From an uncultured Tolumonas sp. (GTDB lineage Bacteria; Pseudomonadota; Gammaproteobacteria; Enterobacterales; Aeromonadaceae), in NCBI RefSeq assembly GCF_963676665.1, contig NZ_OY781371.1, positions 761,001-825,000 on the forward strand: 64,000 nucleotides of DNA, given 5' to 3'. Position 1 is the first letter of the stretch; every line of letters starts with the position of its first letter. The notes below the pieces were generated by a model. The model made no database searches and had not been told where the DNA came from. It worked only from the letters and a program-made list of their open reading frames with translations. Of the stretch, positions 45,341 through 54,585 are shown piece by piece. A program made the position numbers and the translations under genes.

Positions 45341-46575
45341 TGATGCAACAACCTTCTGAACAAACTATTTCCGCAACGATGGAAAATAAACTATCTCCAA
45401 CATACAGCACTGCTTTGGCAATTTTGACACTCTCTCTTGGCGGTTTATTTCTTGGCAGCGGTGAATTTGCCTCGATGAGCTTGCTTCCCTCCATGGCAGA
45501 CAGTACGGACGTCTCAATTCCTGTCGCAGGGAGTTATATCAGTGCTTATGCGCTTGGCGTTGTGATTGGCTCTCCTGTCATCGCAGCTATCGGAGCAAAA
45601 TGGTCACGAAGAACATTGCTATTAACCTTAATGCTTATTTTTGTGATTGGATATATATGCAGCGCATTGGCTTGGAATTATTCCAGTCTAATAGCGGCTC
45701 GCTTTCTGTCCGGTTTACCTCATGGTGCTTATTATGGGGTTGGTGCTTTAGTTGCAGCCTCTTTGGTTCCAGAGAATCGTCAAGCACAAGCGATCGGGTA
45801 TGTGATGATGGGGTTAGCCGCCGCAAATGTCGTGGGTGTACCTGTGATCACCTGGTTAGGACAGCATACAAATTGGCGGATCGCTTTTGCTGTCATTGCC
45901 GTGGGCGGTTTACTGACTGCATTCATGTTATTGACGTTTATTCCTCCGATGTCACCACAAACAGGAACGAATGCTAAAGCAGAGTTATCGGTACTTAATA
46001 TCCCTCAGGTCTGGCTAACATTTGCCGTTGCATCCATTGGTTTCGGCGGTATGTTTGCTGTGTATAGTTACATCACGCCGACACTGACCGAAGTCACGCA
46101 TATGAATTTAACGTATGTGCCATTGGCATTAATAACGTGGGGATTGGGTATGGTGGTCGGGAATCTTATTGGTGGTTGGCTTGCTGATCGCGCCTTGATC
46201 CCAGCTATTTTCGGCATGTTGATCTGGAATGCACTGTTCCTGACTTTGTTTTCATTCACGGCTGGTTCTACTTTTTGGGCTTTATGTACACTATTTCTAA
46301 TTGGAAATGGATTTGCGCTGGTGCCAGCGTTACAAAGCCATCTGATGAAAATTTCAGGCAAAGCACAAACTCTTGCAGCAGCACTGAATCATAGTGCCTT
46401 CAATCTTTCTAATGCGTTAGGCGCTACGTTGGGCGGCATCGCAATCTCAAATCATTTGGGTTGGGCATCAACAGGTTGGGTCGGTGGTTTGTTGAGCATA
46501 TCTGGCGTTGGTTTTATGTATTTTGAAAGAGTATTAGCTCATAAATCAAAAATGAATATCAAAACCGAAAGATAA
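45340..46575 (+). CDS. MFS transporter, AraJ/YdhP-like (DHA1)
   Basis: 411 residues with about 12 helices. The first helix has LGGLFLGSGEFASMSLLPSM; then ARFLSGLPHGAYYGVGALVA, a motif characteristic of AraJ/YdhP-type exporters. The ATG shares one base with the previous stop codon. A second exporter in one operon suggests efflux of the reductase substrate or product. Confidence 0.88.
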   Translation: MMQQPSEQTISATMENKLSPTYSTALAILTLSLGGLFLGSGEFASMSLLPSMADSTDVSIPVAGSYISAYALGVVIGSPVIAAIGAKWSRRTLLLTLMLIFVIGYICSALAWNYSSLIAARFLSGLPHGAYYGVGALVAASLVPENRQAQAIGYVMMGLAAANVVGVPVITWLGQHTNWRIAFAVIAVGGLLTAFMLLTFIPPMSPQTGTNAKAELSVLNIPQVWLTFAVASIGFGGMFAVYSYITPTLTEVTHMNLTYVPLALITWGLGMVVGNLIGGWLADRALIPAIFGMLIWNALFLTLFSFTAGSTFWALCTLFLIGNGFALVPALQSHLMKISGKAQTLAAALNHSAFNLSNALGATLGGIAISNHLGWASTGWVGGLLSISGVGFMYFERVLAHKSKMNIKTER

Positions 46576-46584
46576 GGATAAGTG

Positions 46585-47412
46585 ATGGATAATCAAAGTA
46601 GTTCTATTGAGTTGAATGACGGTAACAAAATTCCGCAAATCGGCTTAGGCGTATGGCAAGCAACGCCTGAACAAACCGCCATGGCTGTTCGTGAGGCTTT
46701 GCAGGTTGGTTACCGACATATTGATACGGCTTCAATCTATCGCAATGAGTCTGGCGTGGGTGTCGGTTTCAGGGAAAGTGGTCTACCTCGACAAGAAGTA
46801 TTTATCACCACCAAAATTTGGAATGACGATCAAGGTGATACATTAACCAGAGATGCGCTCTCAAAAAGTTTAGAACGGATGAAACTAGATTATATCGATT
46901 TATTGTTGATCCATTGGCCTGTTCCTCATCATGGTTTATTCATTGAAACATGGCAAACGATGATTGATCTTCAGAAAACAGGTCTCATCCGCTCAATTGG
47001 TGTTTCAAATTTCACTGAATCCAATCTGAAACAGATCATCGATGAAACTGGTGTGACGCCGGTATTAAACCAAATTGAATTACACCCTTATCTTCAACAA
47101 TCTGCAATGCAACAGGTACATTCAAGATTAGGCATAAAAACTGAAGCCTGGAGTCCATTAGCCCAGAACCAAGCGATCAGTGATGCGGCGATCATTCAAA
47201 TTGCGAGAAAACATAATAAAACACCAGCACAGATCGTTATTCGCTGGCATCTAGAAAATAATACGATTGTTATACCGAAATCAGTCACTCCTAGTCGTAT
47301 CAAAGAAAACATTGATGTATTTAATTTTACCTTGGATATCGAAGATAAGGCTGCTATTGCAAAACTGGATAAGAATCAAAGATTGGGGCCTGATCCATTA
47401 ACCTTTGGTTAA
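46585..47412 (+). CDS. Aldo/keto reductase, DkgA/DkgB-like
   Basis: 275 residues from ATG 46585, with AAGGAT 6 bases upstream. AKR signatures: GYRHIDTASIYRNESGVG (Asp and Tyr of the tetrad), FITTKIWND (Lys), LLLIHWPVP (His), GLIRSIGVSNF and IVIPKSV. The E. coli relatives reduce 2,5-diketo-D-gluconate, methylglyoxal and other aldehydes with NADPH. It ends the LysR-controlled operon and is followed by a strong terminator. Confidence 0.92.
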   Translation: MDNQSSSIELNDGNKIPQIGLGVWQATPEQTAMAVREALQVGYRHIDTASIYRNESGVGVGFRESGLPRQEVFITTKIWNDDQGDTLTRDALSKSLERMKLDYIDLLLIHWPVPHHGLFIETWQTMIDLQKTGLIRSIGVSNFTESNLKQIIDETGVTPVLNQIELHPYLQQSAMQQVHSRLGIKTEAWSPLAQNQAISDAAIIQIARKHNKTPAQIVIRWHLENNTIVIPKSVTPSRIKENIDVFNFTLDIEDKAAIAKLDKNQRLGPDPLTFG

Positions 47413-47427
47413 AAACTTTTCTCGCTT

Positions 47428-47466
47428 ATGTAAGGAAAAATCCGAACAGTAGATTTTTCCTTACAT
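47428..47466 (+). terminator. Strong terminator after the aldo/keto reductase
   Basis: Perfect 15-bp stem ATGTAAGGAAAAATC / GATTTTTCCTTACAT with a 9-base loop, 16 bases after the stop codon. It closes the SDR-MFS-MFS-AKR operon. Confidence 0.75.
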
Positions 47467-48132
47467 GACTTAATTCATGAGCTTTTAGATCAACATGGGA
47501 ACGTACACCAGATCCGACATCACAAGAATTGTATTAAGGAACTAACAATACATAAGCTTATTAATAGATTTCTAAATTAGCAAAACCAATAACTCAGAAA
47601 TGTCCATTACCGTGACAGCTCGATGCTCGCTGTCACAAAATTGTTCCATCTTAAATCACGTCCGTTTGTATTCTTACGCCACAAAACAGCTTTCAGTGAA
47701 CTCTTTGTTCATGCGATATTTTTTCATCATCGCGGAATATCAATTTTTCCCACAAAAGGCCAAAGAATCCTCAAATAAGTCCTTTTTCGCCAATTATGGG
47801 TGTTTGCCCATATTGACTTATATAGAGACAACTTCGGGTTACATACGATGGAAAAATGAGCATTCATTATGATTGGTTTTGTTTGGGGCAGATTGGTGGT
47901 TTATAGCAGGCTGTTTTAGGCTCAAATTGAGTTTTTTGGCGGATGGGGGGAATTATTATTTCATTTATTAATTATTTTGGTTGCACCGCAAGTAGGTCTT
48001 CGATATAATTTAATTAAATTGGGCTTTCCTTTGATTTTGCGCTTGCAAAACGCATTGCGTTAGTTTATGGTTGAATTGTGCTCGCGAATGGTCGCTTGCT
48101 ACAGAGCTAATTCATCCTAAAGGAACCTATCT
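47467..48132. other. Intergenic region
   Basis: About 665 bases with no gene I can support. An 8-bp hairpin GTGACAGC/GCTGTCAC lies at 47612-47636. A 90-codon frame across it has no ribosome-binding site and unremarkable composition. AT-rich promoter-like sequence precedes the gene at 48133. Confidence 0.4.
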
Positions 48133-48588
48133 ATGAGAAAAAATTTAAAAGCTACATCTGCTCCAAAGTTCATTCAGCTGCAACCTTTTGATACTGCTAC
48201 ACAAATCATCAACTCCTTCTCTGTTCAGGAACGTATTACGTTGCTGATGGTCTCGATAGAGACGCTTAACTCACTGACTAACCCTGACAATATCTACTTG
48301 GATGACCCGTTTGAGCTGTTTGCCAGCTGCATGGGAATTTCCGAAGATGTCCGCTTACACGCTGATGAAGCAGAACAAGTTCTGTGCGATAAAGTGCGAG
48401 CATTAAGTGATGAACAGTACAATGATCTGTTCAATACTTGCTTTTCGTTTTGGGGTTGGGAAAACAAATCCGCAATGGAGTTTTTCTTCGCAAATTCCGA
48501 AGTCGATACTGTTTCACCATTGTTACGTTGCGCTCTGTGCGTGAGTGCATCCAGGATGGCAACTACGATCCCTGCTGTTCTACGCTAG
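48133..48588 (+). CDS. Hypothetical protein (151 aa), orphan cluster gene 1
   Basis: AAAGGAA lies 9 bases before the ATG. A soluble protein without a recognised domain. The segment ALSDEQYNDLFNTCFSFW resembles ALDESDKTTLALACTSFW near the C-terminus of the gene at 50569, a faint similarity that may mean a shared domain. The C-terminus (RCALCVSASRM) is Cys-rich. It opens the orphan cluster 48.1-51.7 kb. Confidence 0.6.
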   Translation: MRKNLKATSAPKFIQLQPFDTATQIINSFSVQERITLLMVSIETLNSLTNPDNIYLDDPFELFASCMGISEDVRLHADEAEQVLCDKVRALSDEQYNDLFNTCFSFWGWENKSAMEFFFANSEVDTVSPLLRCALCVSASRMATTIPAVLR

Positions 48589-48660
48589 GCATTGATGAAT
48601 AAACAGTAGTCTCTCTTGGCTGCTTATTAAAAGTTTTTTGCACCCAATAAAATGTTTAGG

Positions 48661-48691
48661 TTATTGAAAATATTCACATTTCAGTGAAGGG
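48661..48691 (+). promoter_or_regulatory. Shared palindromic element, copy 1
   Basis: TTATTGAAAATATTCACATT (48661-48680) is identical to copy 2, and the palindrome TTCACATTTCAGTGAAGGG occupies 48673-48691 (TTCAC-N6-GTGAA, then GGG). It lies 137 bases before the P-loop kinase gene. Further similarity continues about 15 bases downstream (TTGTCC). Confidence 0.6.
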
Positions 48692-48827
48692 TTCAGTGTT
48701 GTCCAAAACAGGGATTTCCGATGATTGGAATTAATGGTCAAAAAATGAAAGAAATTAATTAACAGTGTTCTGCGGGATAAATTAGTCAGAAGTTGCCACG
48801 TAGAACACTATTTTGGAGGGGAAAATA

Positions 48828-49220
48828 GTGCGTATTTATATTGTTCGTGGGCTTCCTGGGAGTGGCAAGAGTACTAAAGCGAAAACATTGAACGGTATTC
48901 ATCTGGAAGCAGATATGTTTTTTTATCGCGATGGTGAATATTGCTTTGATAAAACAAAAGTAAGAGACGCGCATCGGTGGTGTCAGAAAACAGCTCGTCA
49001 GGCAATGGAGAGCGGCATGGATGTTGTTATTGCTAATACGTTTTGTGAAAAAAGGGAGATCCAGCCTTATCTAGATTTTGCGAAAGCGACTGGGCATCAG
49101 GTGAATGTATATACCATGAAAAATAAGTACGGCTCTATTCATGGGGTACCAGAAGAAACCATTCAGCGCATGAGTACGCGTTGGGAACATTACGAAGGAG
49201 AAGAGATATGCGTTGATTAA
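48828..49220 (+). CDS. P-loop kinase, polynucleotide-kinase-like AAA ATPase
   Basis: 130 residues from a GTG at 48828, which follows GGAGGGG by 6 bases. It starts MRIYIVRGLPGSGKSTKAK, a Walker A motif at the extreme N-terminus, followed by HLEADMFFY (Asp of the substrate site) and VVIANTFCEKREIQPYLDFA. This is the small P-loop kinase type often carried by phages and related to the T4 polynucleotide kinase domain. It would phosphorylate a nucleic acid 5' end, nucleotide or small substrate; the sequence does not say which. Orphan cluster gene 2. Confidence 0.8.
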   Translation: MRIYIVRGLPGSGKSTKAKTLNGIHLEADMFFYRDGEYCFDKTKVRDAHRWCQKTARQAMESGMDVVIANTFCEKREIQPYLDFAKATGHQVNVYTMKNKYGSIHGVPEETIQRMSTRWEHYEGEEICVD

Positions 49221-49343
49221 AACAGGTTGATTTTTGAATTTGGATGTCTCGATTGCATTATGAAGACATCTACACAGAGGCATTGCTGATCTTCTTCAGT
49301 AATGTGGTTATAGAAAAACACACAAAAACGAACTGATTGTAAT

Positions 49344-49374
49344 TTATTGAAAATATTCACATTAACGTGAAGGG
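49344..49374 (+). promoter_or_regulatory. Shared palindromic element, copy 2
   Basis: The 20 bases at 49344-49363 are identical to copy 1, followed by the palindrome TTCACATTAACGTGAAGGG (49356-49374). It lies 69 bases before the gene at 49443 and 124 after the kinase gene. Confidence 0.6.
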
Positions 49375-49442
49375 CACCGTTTTGTCTGAAATCAGAAGGG
49401 CTTGCAATCAGAACTAATTTTTATATTGAATAAGGAATATAT

Positions 49443-50333
49443 ATGGGATTTAAACGTAATGAATTTGGTGTGCTTTTAACCAGTGATTTGGGGGGCGACA
49501 GTGATCAATCAGACATATTATTAAAAGTACAAGCGAATGGACTAATTGCAAAAGCGGTACAAAAAGGCAAATTGCCTCGGGCATATGACTCATTAGCGTG
49601 GATGAAAATCAATAACTACATTGGTAAAAAAAGGATTGGAACCGCTTTGTATCACGAAATTTATGATATGACGCCAGATGGAAAATCTGTACTGGTGAAT
49701 GTCAGAGAAGTTGAAGGTACCCGCTACGGCATTAAAACAACAGCAAACACCTATTATTTGCTACATCGGCACGGTGTTGGTACCCGTGTAGAGTTAGCCA
49801 ATAAAGCTGTTGCAGCAAAAGCAGCCAAATCAGTGGGTGATGAATTAGGCATTGCAATTGATATCCTTCAGGGTAAAGCCAAACTGGTTGTTGACAGCTT
49901 AAAACCACGAAAGGGGTATAAGCTGGTTAAAAAAAATCAAGAAGAGGCGTTGGTATCTGTTTGGGATGGTAGTGAATGGGTAATGAACGTGCGCCGAGGG
50001 GAAAAGGCAAGCGATGATCATTCCAGTGGTTTTTATTACTATCGAACTATTAATGATGCATTAACAGCTGCCAAAAATAATGATGTGTTTGGCTATCGAC
50101 GTAGTCATGAAGCATTGGTGTTGATTGAGGTTGAAGCAACCGGAATTGAATATGAGTTGGATGATGGGAAGCTGTGCACTACTTATCTGAAACCTATTCG
50201 TATCGTTGCTAATCTCGATTGGGAGCCAGATGATGATGCTTTTGAGAGTTTCAAGTTATCCGATCAAGAACGACATACATCAACTCGGGATTATTCACCG
50301 GCACCTAAGCTTTTGGATGTGGTTAATATTTAA
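49443..50333 (+). CDS. Hypothetical protein (296 aa), orphan cluster gene 3
   Basis: AAGGAA lies 7 bases before the ATG. There is no signal peptide or membrane helix. The N-terminal half is mixed; the second half contains GSEWVMNVRRGEKASDDHSSGFYYYRTINDALTAA and ALVLIEVEATGIEYELDDGKLCTTYLKPIRIV, which looks like a compact beta-rich domain seen at the end of some phage proteins. No known function. It sits between shared elements 2 and 3. Confidence 0.65.
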   Translation: MGFKRNEFGVLLTSDLGGDSDQSDILLKVQANGLIAKAVQKGKLPRAYDSLAWMKINNYIGKKRIGTALYHEIYDMTPDGKSVLVNVREVEGTRYGIKTTANTYYLLHRHGVGTRVELANKAVAAKAAKSVGDELGIAIDILQGKAKLVVDSLKPRKGYKLVKKNQEEALVSVWDGSEWVMNVRRGEKASDDHSSGFYYYRTINDALTAAKNNDVFGYRRSHEALVLIEVEATGIEYELDDGKLCTTYLKPIRIVANLDWEPDDDAFESFKLSDQERHTSTRDYSPAPKLLDVVNI

Positions 50334-50392
50334 GCCAATGATCTTTATGACTATGCATGTAGTCGTTAATTAAATTTCAGATTTCGTATTTA

Positions 50393-50411
50393 TTCATCAT
50401 TCGATGAAGGG
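50393..50411 (+). promoter_or_regulatory. Shared palindromic element, copy 3 (diverged)
   Basis: TTCATCATTCGATGAAGGG, same length as copies 1 and 2: TTCA-N8-TGAAGGG, with the arms extended to TTCATC/GATGAA. It is followed by TTGTTCTTGCC, again like the other copies. It lies 158 bases before the gene at 50569. Confidence 0.5.
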
Positions 50412-50568
50412 CTTGTTCTTGCCTGAATATGCGAAAATTGGATAACGGAATATTTTTTTAAAATATTCAAAACCAGATTTTGATAAAAAATAAATATTAT
50501 TATCAATAACATAAAGTTTTATGATGAATTTACATCAAAAAATACTATTAATTTAAAAGGAAAATACG

Positions 50569-51714
50569 ATGAACGATATGAATAAAATATCTTTAAACTG
50601 CTTTAATAATGAAGAAATCGACATAATGCTGGAATTCGCCTATGACGTTGTAACTTTCTGCGAAATGGACAGTAAAGACGAGCGCATCCAATACTATGGT
50701 GGTTTGATTGAAGGGCCTAGTTTGGAAATTGGTCAGTATTTTTTGATCGGAAACCTGTTTCTCTGTGGAACCACCTTACACAAGCAGTTTGTAGCCAAAT
50801 TTTTTGCGTTATCACTGGCGGAGCGTGAGGAGTTGATGGAGTTTTTCTGCGACTGCCAGACCGATGATGATCTGATGCATTCGTTGTATGAGTATATTGA
50901 TCAACATATTGAAATCATTGATCGCCATGCGGCTAGTTTGGCTCAGGATGTGGAGATTAAAGAGGCTATACGTCTCGCTAAAACGCGAAAACCACAACTA
51001 CCGCAGGTATATCATGAACAAATGTCCATGTCTTTTATTCCTGAATATTTAAATCTCACTTGGGCAGAGCAGCACATTGTCATGCTTGCAAGCCGTCCAT
51101 TCTTTAATGCGATACAAAGCAATCAGTCAATTTCTACTACCGAATTTTTAAGGTTTTTAGCTCAAATGGTTGACCGTGAAGAGAGCTGCGGTTTTGAGCG
51201 TGGATGTGAGGCGCACCTATCTTTAATTGGGAAATTAAATGCTTTAGCAACACACCAAATGGAGCAGGTTTTTCAGTTTGTTATGTTGTCATGGCATGAA
51301 TACTTTGGTGAGCTTTCGGAAATGAATATGCGGTTTTCTGAAGAAAAATTGAAAACTATTTTGAAACCATTCCATCGCATGCAACAGATTGCGCTTATTC
51401 ATGCGGCGCAGAGCTGTAAACGTTTTGTGGCAGTAGGCCTTCAAGATTTGATGGAATGTTTCAGTAGTAGCCTTTATAGCAGTGACTGTGATTTTGGCGG
51501 ACTTATCATTTCAGAATCATATGAGCATAAAGTTTTGTTGCGTCAATATGAAGCGTTAGATGAATCCGATAAAACCACTTTGGCTTTAGCTTGTACGTCA
51601 TTTTGGGTATATCCAAACAAGCAAAAAGAGAAATTTGCATGGGTCTTTAATGCTTCATTCCCAATGACAGAAAAGAAGTATGTTCTTTCTCAGTGTTCTA
51701 AGATATACAGATGA
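50569..51714 (+). CDS. Hypothetical protein (381 aa), orphan cluster gene 4
   Basis: AAAAGGA lies 8 bases before the ATG. An all-helical, acidic, soluble protein; blocks such as FFALSLAEREELMEFFCDC and YEALDESDKTTLALACTSFW look like repeated helical units, and the latter resembles part of the protein at 48133. No domain recognised. It ends the cluster and is followed by a terminator at 51809. Confidence 0.65.
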   Translation: MNDMNKISLNCFNNEEIDIMLEFAYDVVTFCEMDSKDERIQYYGGLIEGPSLEIGQYFLIGNLFLCGTTLHKQFVAKFFALSLAEREELMEFFCDCQTDDDLMHSLYEYIDQHIEIIDRHAASLAQDVEIKEAIRLAKTRKPQLPQVYHEQMSMSFIPEYLNLTWAEQHIVMLASRPFFNAIQSNQSISTTEFLRFLAQMVDREESCGFERGCEAHLSLIGKLNALATHQMEQVFQFVMLSWHEYFGELSEMNMRFSEEKLKTILKPFHRMQQIALIHAAQSCKRFVAVGLQDLMECFSSSLYSSDCDFGGLIISESYEHKVLLRQYEALDESDKTTLALACTSFWVYPNKQKEKFAWVFNASFPMTEKKYVLSQCSKIYR

Positions 51715-52156
51715 TCTCGTGTAAAGTATTGAATTTTCATAATAATCCGAAAACTTATTGAATAAAAATAGTAAATAGAGCTTACGGTAACATGAATTTC
51801 ATTCGCTGACAGAAAGCCGTTATTTCATAGAAATGCGGCTTTTTGTCATTAAACATCCTATCCAGAATGCTTCAGCAAAATACTGGTATCAGCAATCGAA
51901 GTAACAAAAGTGCGGGCAAATAGTGCTGCCTGCGCACTAACTTAAGCTATTGATATACAATGATATATTTTTTATATCCAGATTTTAGACGATTCAATGT
52001 TGGTGAGCATTTAAAACAGCGCCTTTAGGTACAGTAACCGCTGCAAAGAGAAACATGGGCCATTTCTCGCGGCAATGGGCTGCGAGGGTGACAAAAATCA
52101 GGTTCTTCTCTGGGGCTATCATTTCAGCAACGCTGGTAAATAACAAAGCATAGTAA
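51715..52156. other. Intergenic region with terminator
   Basis: About 440 bases. Besides the terminator at 51809-51848 I see no gene or RNA. The right part shows no recognisable structure before the isochorismatase gene's 3' end. Confidence 0.4.
51809..51848 (+). terminator. Rho-independent terminator
   Basis: GACAGAAAGCCG pairs with CGGCTTTTTGTC (12 bp with one G-T), loop of 16 bases, with the T run inside the 3' arm. It closes the orphan cluster. Confidence 0.7.
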
Positions 52157-52723
52157 TTAGTGCGTGCGCTGGTTCATTTCTGTCAGCAATTCGTTAGTTG
52201 TCATGACAACGACAGGGGTCTTAGGTGTGATGAGATTAGCCCAGCTCCAGTTGTGGTGGTCAATAATTGATTTTGCATTCAAGTGCGGACGATCGGCGGT
52301 TGTATGGGCATCGGCAATCGCAACGACATTAAAATTATGACTTACCGCTGAACGCAATGTGGTATCGACGCAAAAATTGGTCGCACAACCAGTAATAATG
52401 ATGCGCTCGGGTGCCAACGCTGCCAGTACTTGGCTTAACACCGTATCGTAAAAAGAGTCGCAGATAGTTTTCTCAACAACGATATCAACGGGCTGTTTCT
52501 CTAATTCATCGAGGATGGTCCATCCTTCAGTATGCGGTGTTAATCCTTCCTCATCATGACCATTGTGTTGAATGAAGATAACTTTACCGGCGTTATTTCG
52601 AACAGCTGTTGAGAGTTGATTTATGTTCGCGATAACTGCGCTGCTGTTATAACGGGGTGTCTGGAATAGTGCTTTTTGCATATCAATGACGATCAATACA
52701 TCCACAATGGTCAACCTATTCAT
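52157..52723 (-). CDS. Isochorismatase-family cysteine hydrolase
   Basis: 188 residues. Catalytic Asp in LIVIDMQKALF, Lys in VVEKTICDSFYDT, and the Cys nucleophile in ITGCATNFCVDTTLRSAV. The family includes nicotinamidase, isochorismatase and N-carbamoyl hydrolases; the exact substrate is not clear. A GTG at codon 8, with AGG upstream, is an alternative start. Confidence 0.9.
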   Translation of the reverse strand: MNRLTIVDVLIVIDMQKALFQTPRYNSSAVIANINQLSTAVRNNAGKVIFIQHNGHDEEGLTPHTEGWTILDELEKQPVDIVVEKTICDSFYDTVLSQVLAALAPERIIITGCATNFCVDTTLRSAVSHNFNVVAIADAHTTADRPHLNAKSIIDHHNWSWANLITPKTPVVVMTTNELLTEMNQRTH

Positions 52724-52763
52724 GAATAAGAGAGTTCAAAATACGGAATTTGTATTATGTAAA

Positions 52764-53228
52764 TCAAACAAATGCGCGGGAGAGAGTGGCCGGATTACCG
52801 ATATAGGTACCTGGCGTGGTGATATCTTTCGTTACCACGGCGCCAGCGCCAATAACAGCACCAGAACAGATCTTGACCGGCAATATAGTCACATTAGAAC
52901 CAATGGTGACATTATCCGCGATGCTCGTTTTTCCCCAAGATTGCGGATCAGGATTGGGTACGCCTGTTTTGAATAAATCATTGGCAAACATGACGCCATG
53001 CCCGATGAAGCAATCATCGCCGATCGTGACAAATTCGCAGATAAAAGTATGCGATTGCACTTTGGTCCGTTTACCGATAACGACGTTTTTCTGGATCTCA
53101 ACAAATGGACCAATAAAGACATCATCATCAATCTGGCTGCCATACAAATTCACGGGTTCGATAAGGGTGACATTATGACCAAACTGCATGTTGTGAATAC
53201 CGGATCGACGCACTATTGGTTCTGCCAT
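52764..53228 (-). CDS. Hexapeptide-repeat acyltransferase (left-handed beta-helix)
   Basis: 154 residues built of hexapeptide repeats (IDDDVFIGPFVEIQKNVVIG, VTIGDDCFIGHG, IGSNVTILPVKICSGAVIGAG). FANDLF and the IGNPA ending resemble WbpD/WbbJ-type sugar N- or O-acetyltransferases, which form trimers and use acetyl-CoA. No surface-polysaccharide genes are nearby, so the acceptor is unknown. Confidence 0.88.
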   Translation of the reverse strand: MAEPIVRRSGIHNMQFGHNVTLIEPVNLYGSQIDDDVFIGPFVEIQKNVVIGKRTKVQSHTFICEFVTIGDDCFIGHGVMFANDLFKTGVPNPDPQSWGKTSIADNVTIGSNVTILPVKICSGAVIGAGAVVTKDITTPGTYIGNPATLSRAFV

Positions 53229-53278
53229 TTTTTGGCTCCGTTGTTGTGTTCTTTTTTTGATATTCAGGATCGTTATTT

Positions 53279-54073
53279 TTAAGCTTGAGCAAAAAAGGTT
53301 TCCTGTTTCTTATGCGGCCCATCATTACCGTCCAATTGCATAAGTGCTAACACTGAGGACTGAGCTAATGATGCAACCATCTGTCGATTGAAGAGGGCAT
53401 TTTTTTCGTCACTAATGTATTCGGAAATAGATACCCATTTCGCATCCGCGATCTCGTCCGTATCCTGAATACAGATCTGCTCGGATAGTGGCGTTAATCG
53501 ACACACAAAATAGAGGTTAGATTTTCCAAACTGGAATGGATGTTTAGTGGTAAAGCCGACTATCGATCCAAACGTTGATTCAACTCCCGTTTCTTCCAAT
53601 ACTTCTCGGACTATAGCTGATCCAATACGCTCGCCTAGTTCGATATGACCGCCGGGTAATTTATATCCCTTCATGCCGTGTTCTTTGATCACTAAGATCT
53701 GCTGGTGTTGATTGCACACGATCGCGCCAGCCCCCAAGGTATGGGTCGGGATGAAAGGAATAAATGTAGTTGAAGGCGCTTTACGGATCAGTATTAATTC
53801 TGATTCCAGACAGTTATGAAAAACAAAACCCAGATCGGTGGCGGGTTTGATCAAATGTGATTTATTAATTGGTAGCGTCAACCAGATCAGGTTTTTATTT
53901 TCAGTGATAGCAAAGTGTGTGATTTCAGAGAGGTGTTTATGAAATTCATCAGCACAGTCAGGAATAGAAAACGGATCGACAATAACACCATTGAATTTAT
54001 CTAACTCAAATTTCACAGCAGAGTCCTTTTGAAGATTTAAAGCAAAAGCGTTCAAGATGAAGGCAGGTATCAC
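53279..54073 (-). CDS. Nudix hydrolase with NUDT6-like N-terminal domain
   Basis: 264 residues from a GTG overlapping the TGA of the acetyltransferase gene (GTGA). Residues 20-110 (KFELDKFNGVIVD, then TLPINKSHLIKPATDLGFVFH) match the domain found before the Nudix fold in NUDT6-like proteins. The Nudix box is complete: GGHIELGERIGSAIVREVLEETGV contains the Gly, Glu, Arg-Glu and Glu-Glu pattern. It cleaves a nucleoside diphosphate linked to another group; the substrate is unknown. Confidence 0.9.
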   Translation of the reverse strand: MIPAFILNAFALNLQKDSAVKFELDKFNGVIVDPFSIPDCADEFHKHLSEITHFAITENKNLIWLTLPINKSHLIKPATDLGFVFHNCLESELILIRKAPSTTFIPFIPTHTLGAGAIVCNQHQQILVIKEHGMKGYKLPGGHIELGERIGSAIVREVLEETGVESTFGSIVGFTTKHPFQFGKSNLYFVCRLTPLSEQICIQDTDEIADAKWVSISEYISDEKNALFNRQMVASLAQSSVLALMQLDGNDGPHKKQETFFAQA

Positions 54074-54504
54074 TCATTGCTGATGATGTATCCCTGCGCG
54101 ACAGCATTTGCTTCATTTTCAAAGATAGCCATCGCGGTGGTCATGGGTTTAAAGCCTAATTTTTGGTAAAAAGGTTCTTTCCCAGGAACGGCATAGAGGA
54201 TGATTTTTTTGTGGCCTGCGGATAAAGAGATCAATCGTGAGACGATCTCTTTGCCGATGTGTAACCCTTGATATTCAGGTAAAACGGCGACATCACAGAT
54301 ATAAGAACAGTCAACTCCATCCGCTAATGCGCGCCCCGCCGCCACTAAGTTATCTGCATCATAAACAAAACATTTAAACATACTGTTGTTGAATGCGATT
54401 TTTAAACCGTCTGCGGTTTTGTTGCCAAGTGGTGCTGCACGGTACATGGCAGCTAGTGCGTGCCAGTCCAGGTCATCAGATACGAAACGCCATGTTAATT
54501 CCAT
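54070..54504 (-). CDS. GNAT-family N-acetyltransferase
   Basis: 144 residues. The acetyl-CoA-binding motif is VLPEYQGLHIGKEIVSRLI (the Q-x-x-G/A-type loop), followed by YAVPGKEPFYQKLGFKP typical of GNAT C-termini. It is translationally coupled with the Nudix gene. Substrate unknown. Confidence 0.9.
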   Translation of the reverse strand: MELTWRFVSDDLDWHALAAMYRAAPLGNKTADGLKIAFNNSMFKCFVYDADNLVAAGRALADGVDCSYICDVAVLPEYQGLHIGKEIVSRLISLSAGHKKIILYAVPGKEPFYQKLGFKPMTTAMAIFENEANAVAQGYIISNE

Positions 54505-54585
54505 CTTATTGACCCAACCAAAATGACATTGAGCACAATAAGACGGATGCAGTCATGTTGGTGTGTCGTGAGGTAACAGGGCATC

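Noticed and set aside
47600-47872. 90-codon plus-strand frame
   Set aside because: No ribosome-binding site, crosses a hairpin, no recognisable motif.
52816-53178. 120-codon plus-strand frame
   Set aside because: Antisense to the hexapeptide acyltransferase, whose repeats create long complementary frames.
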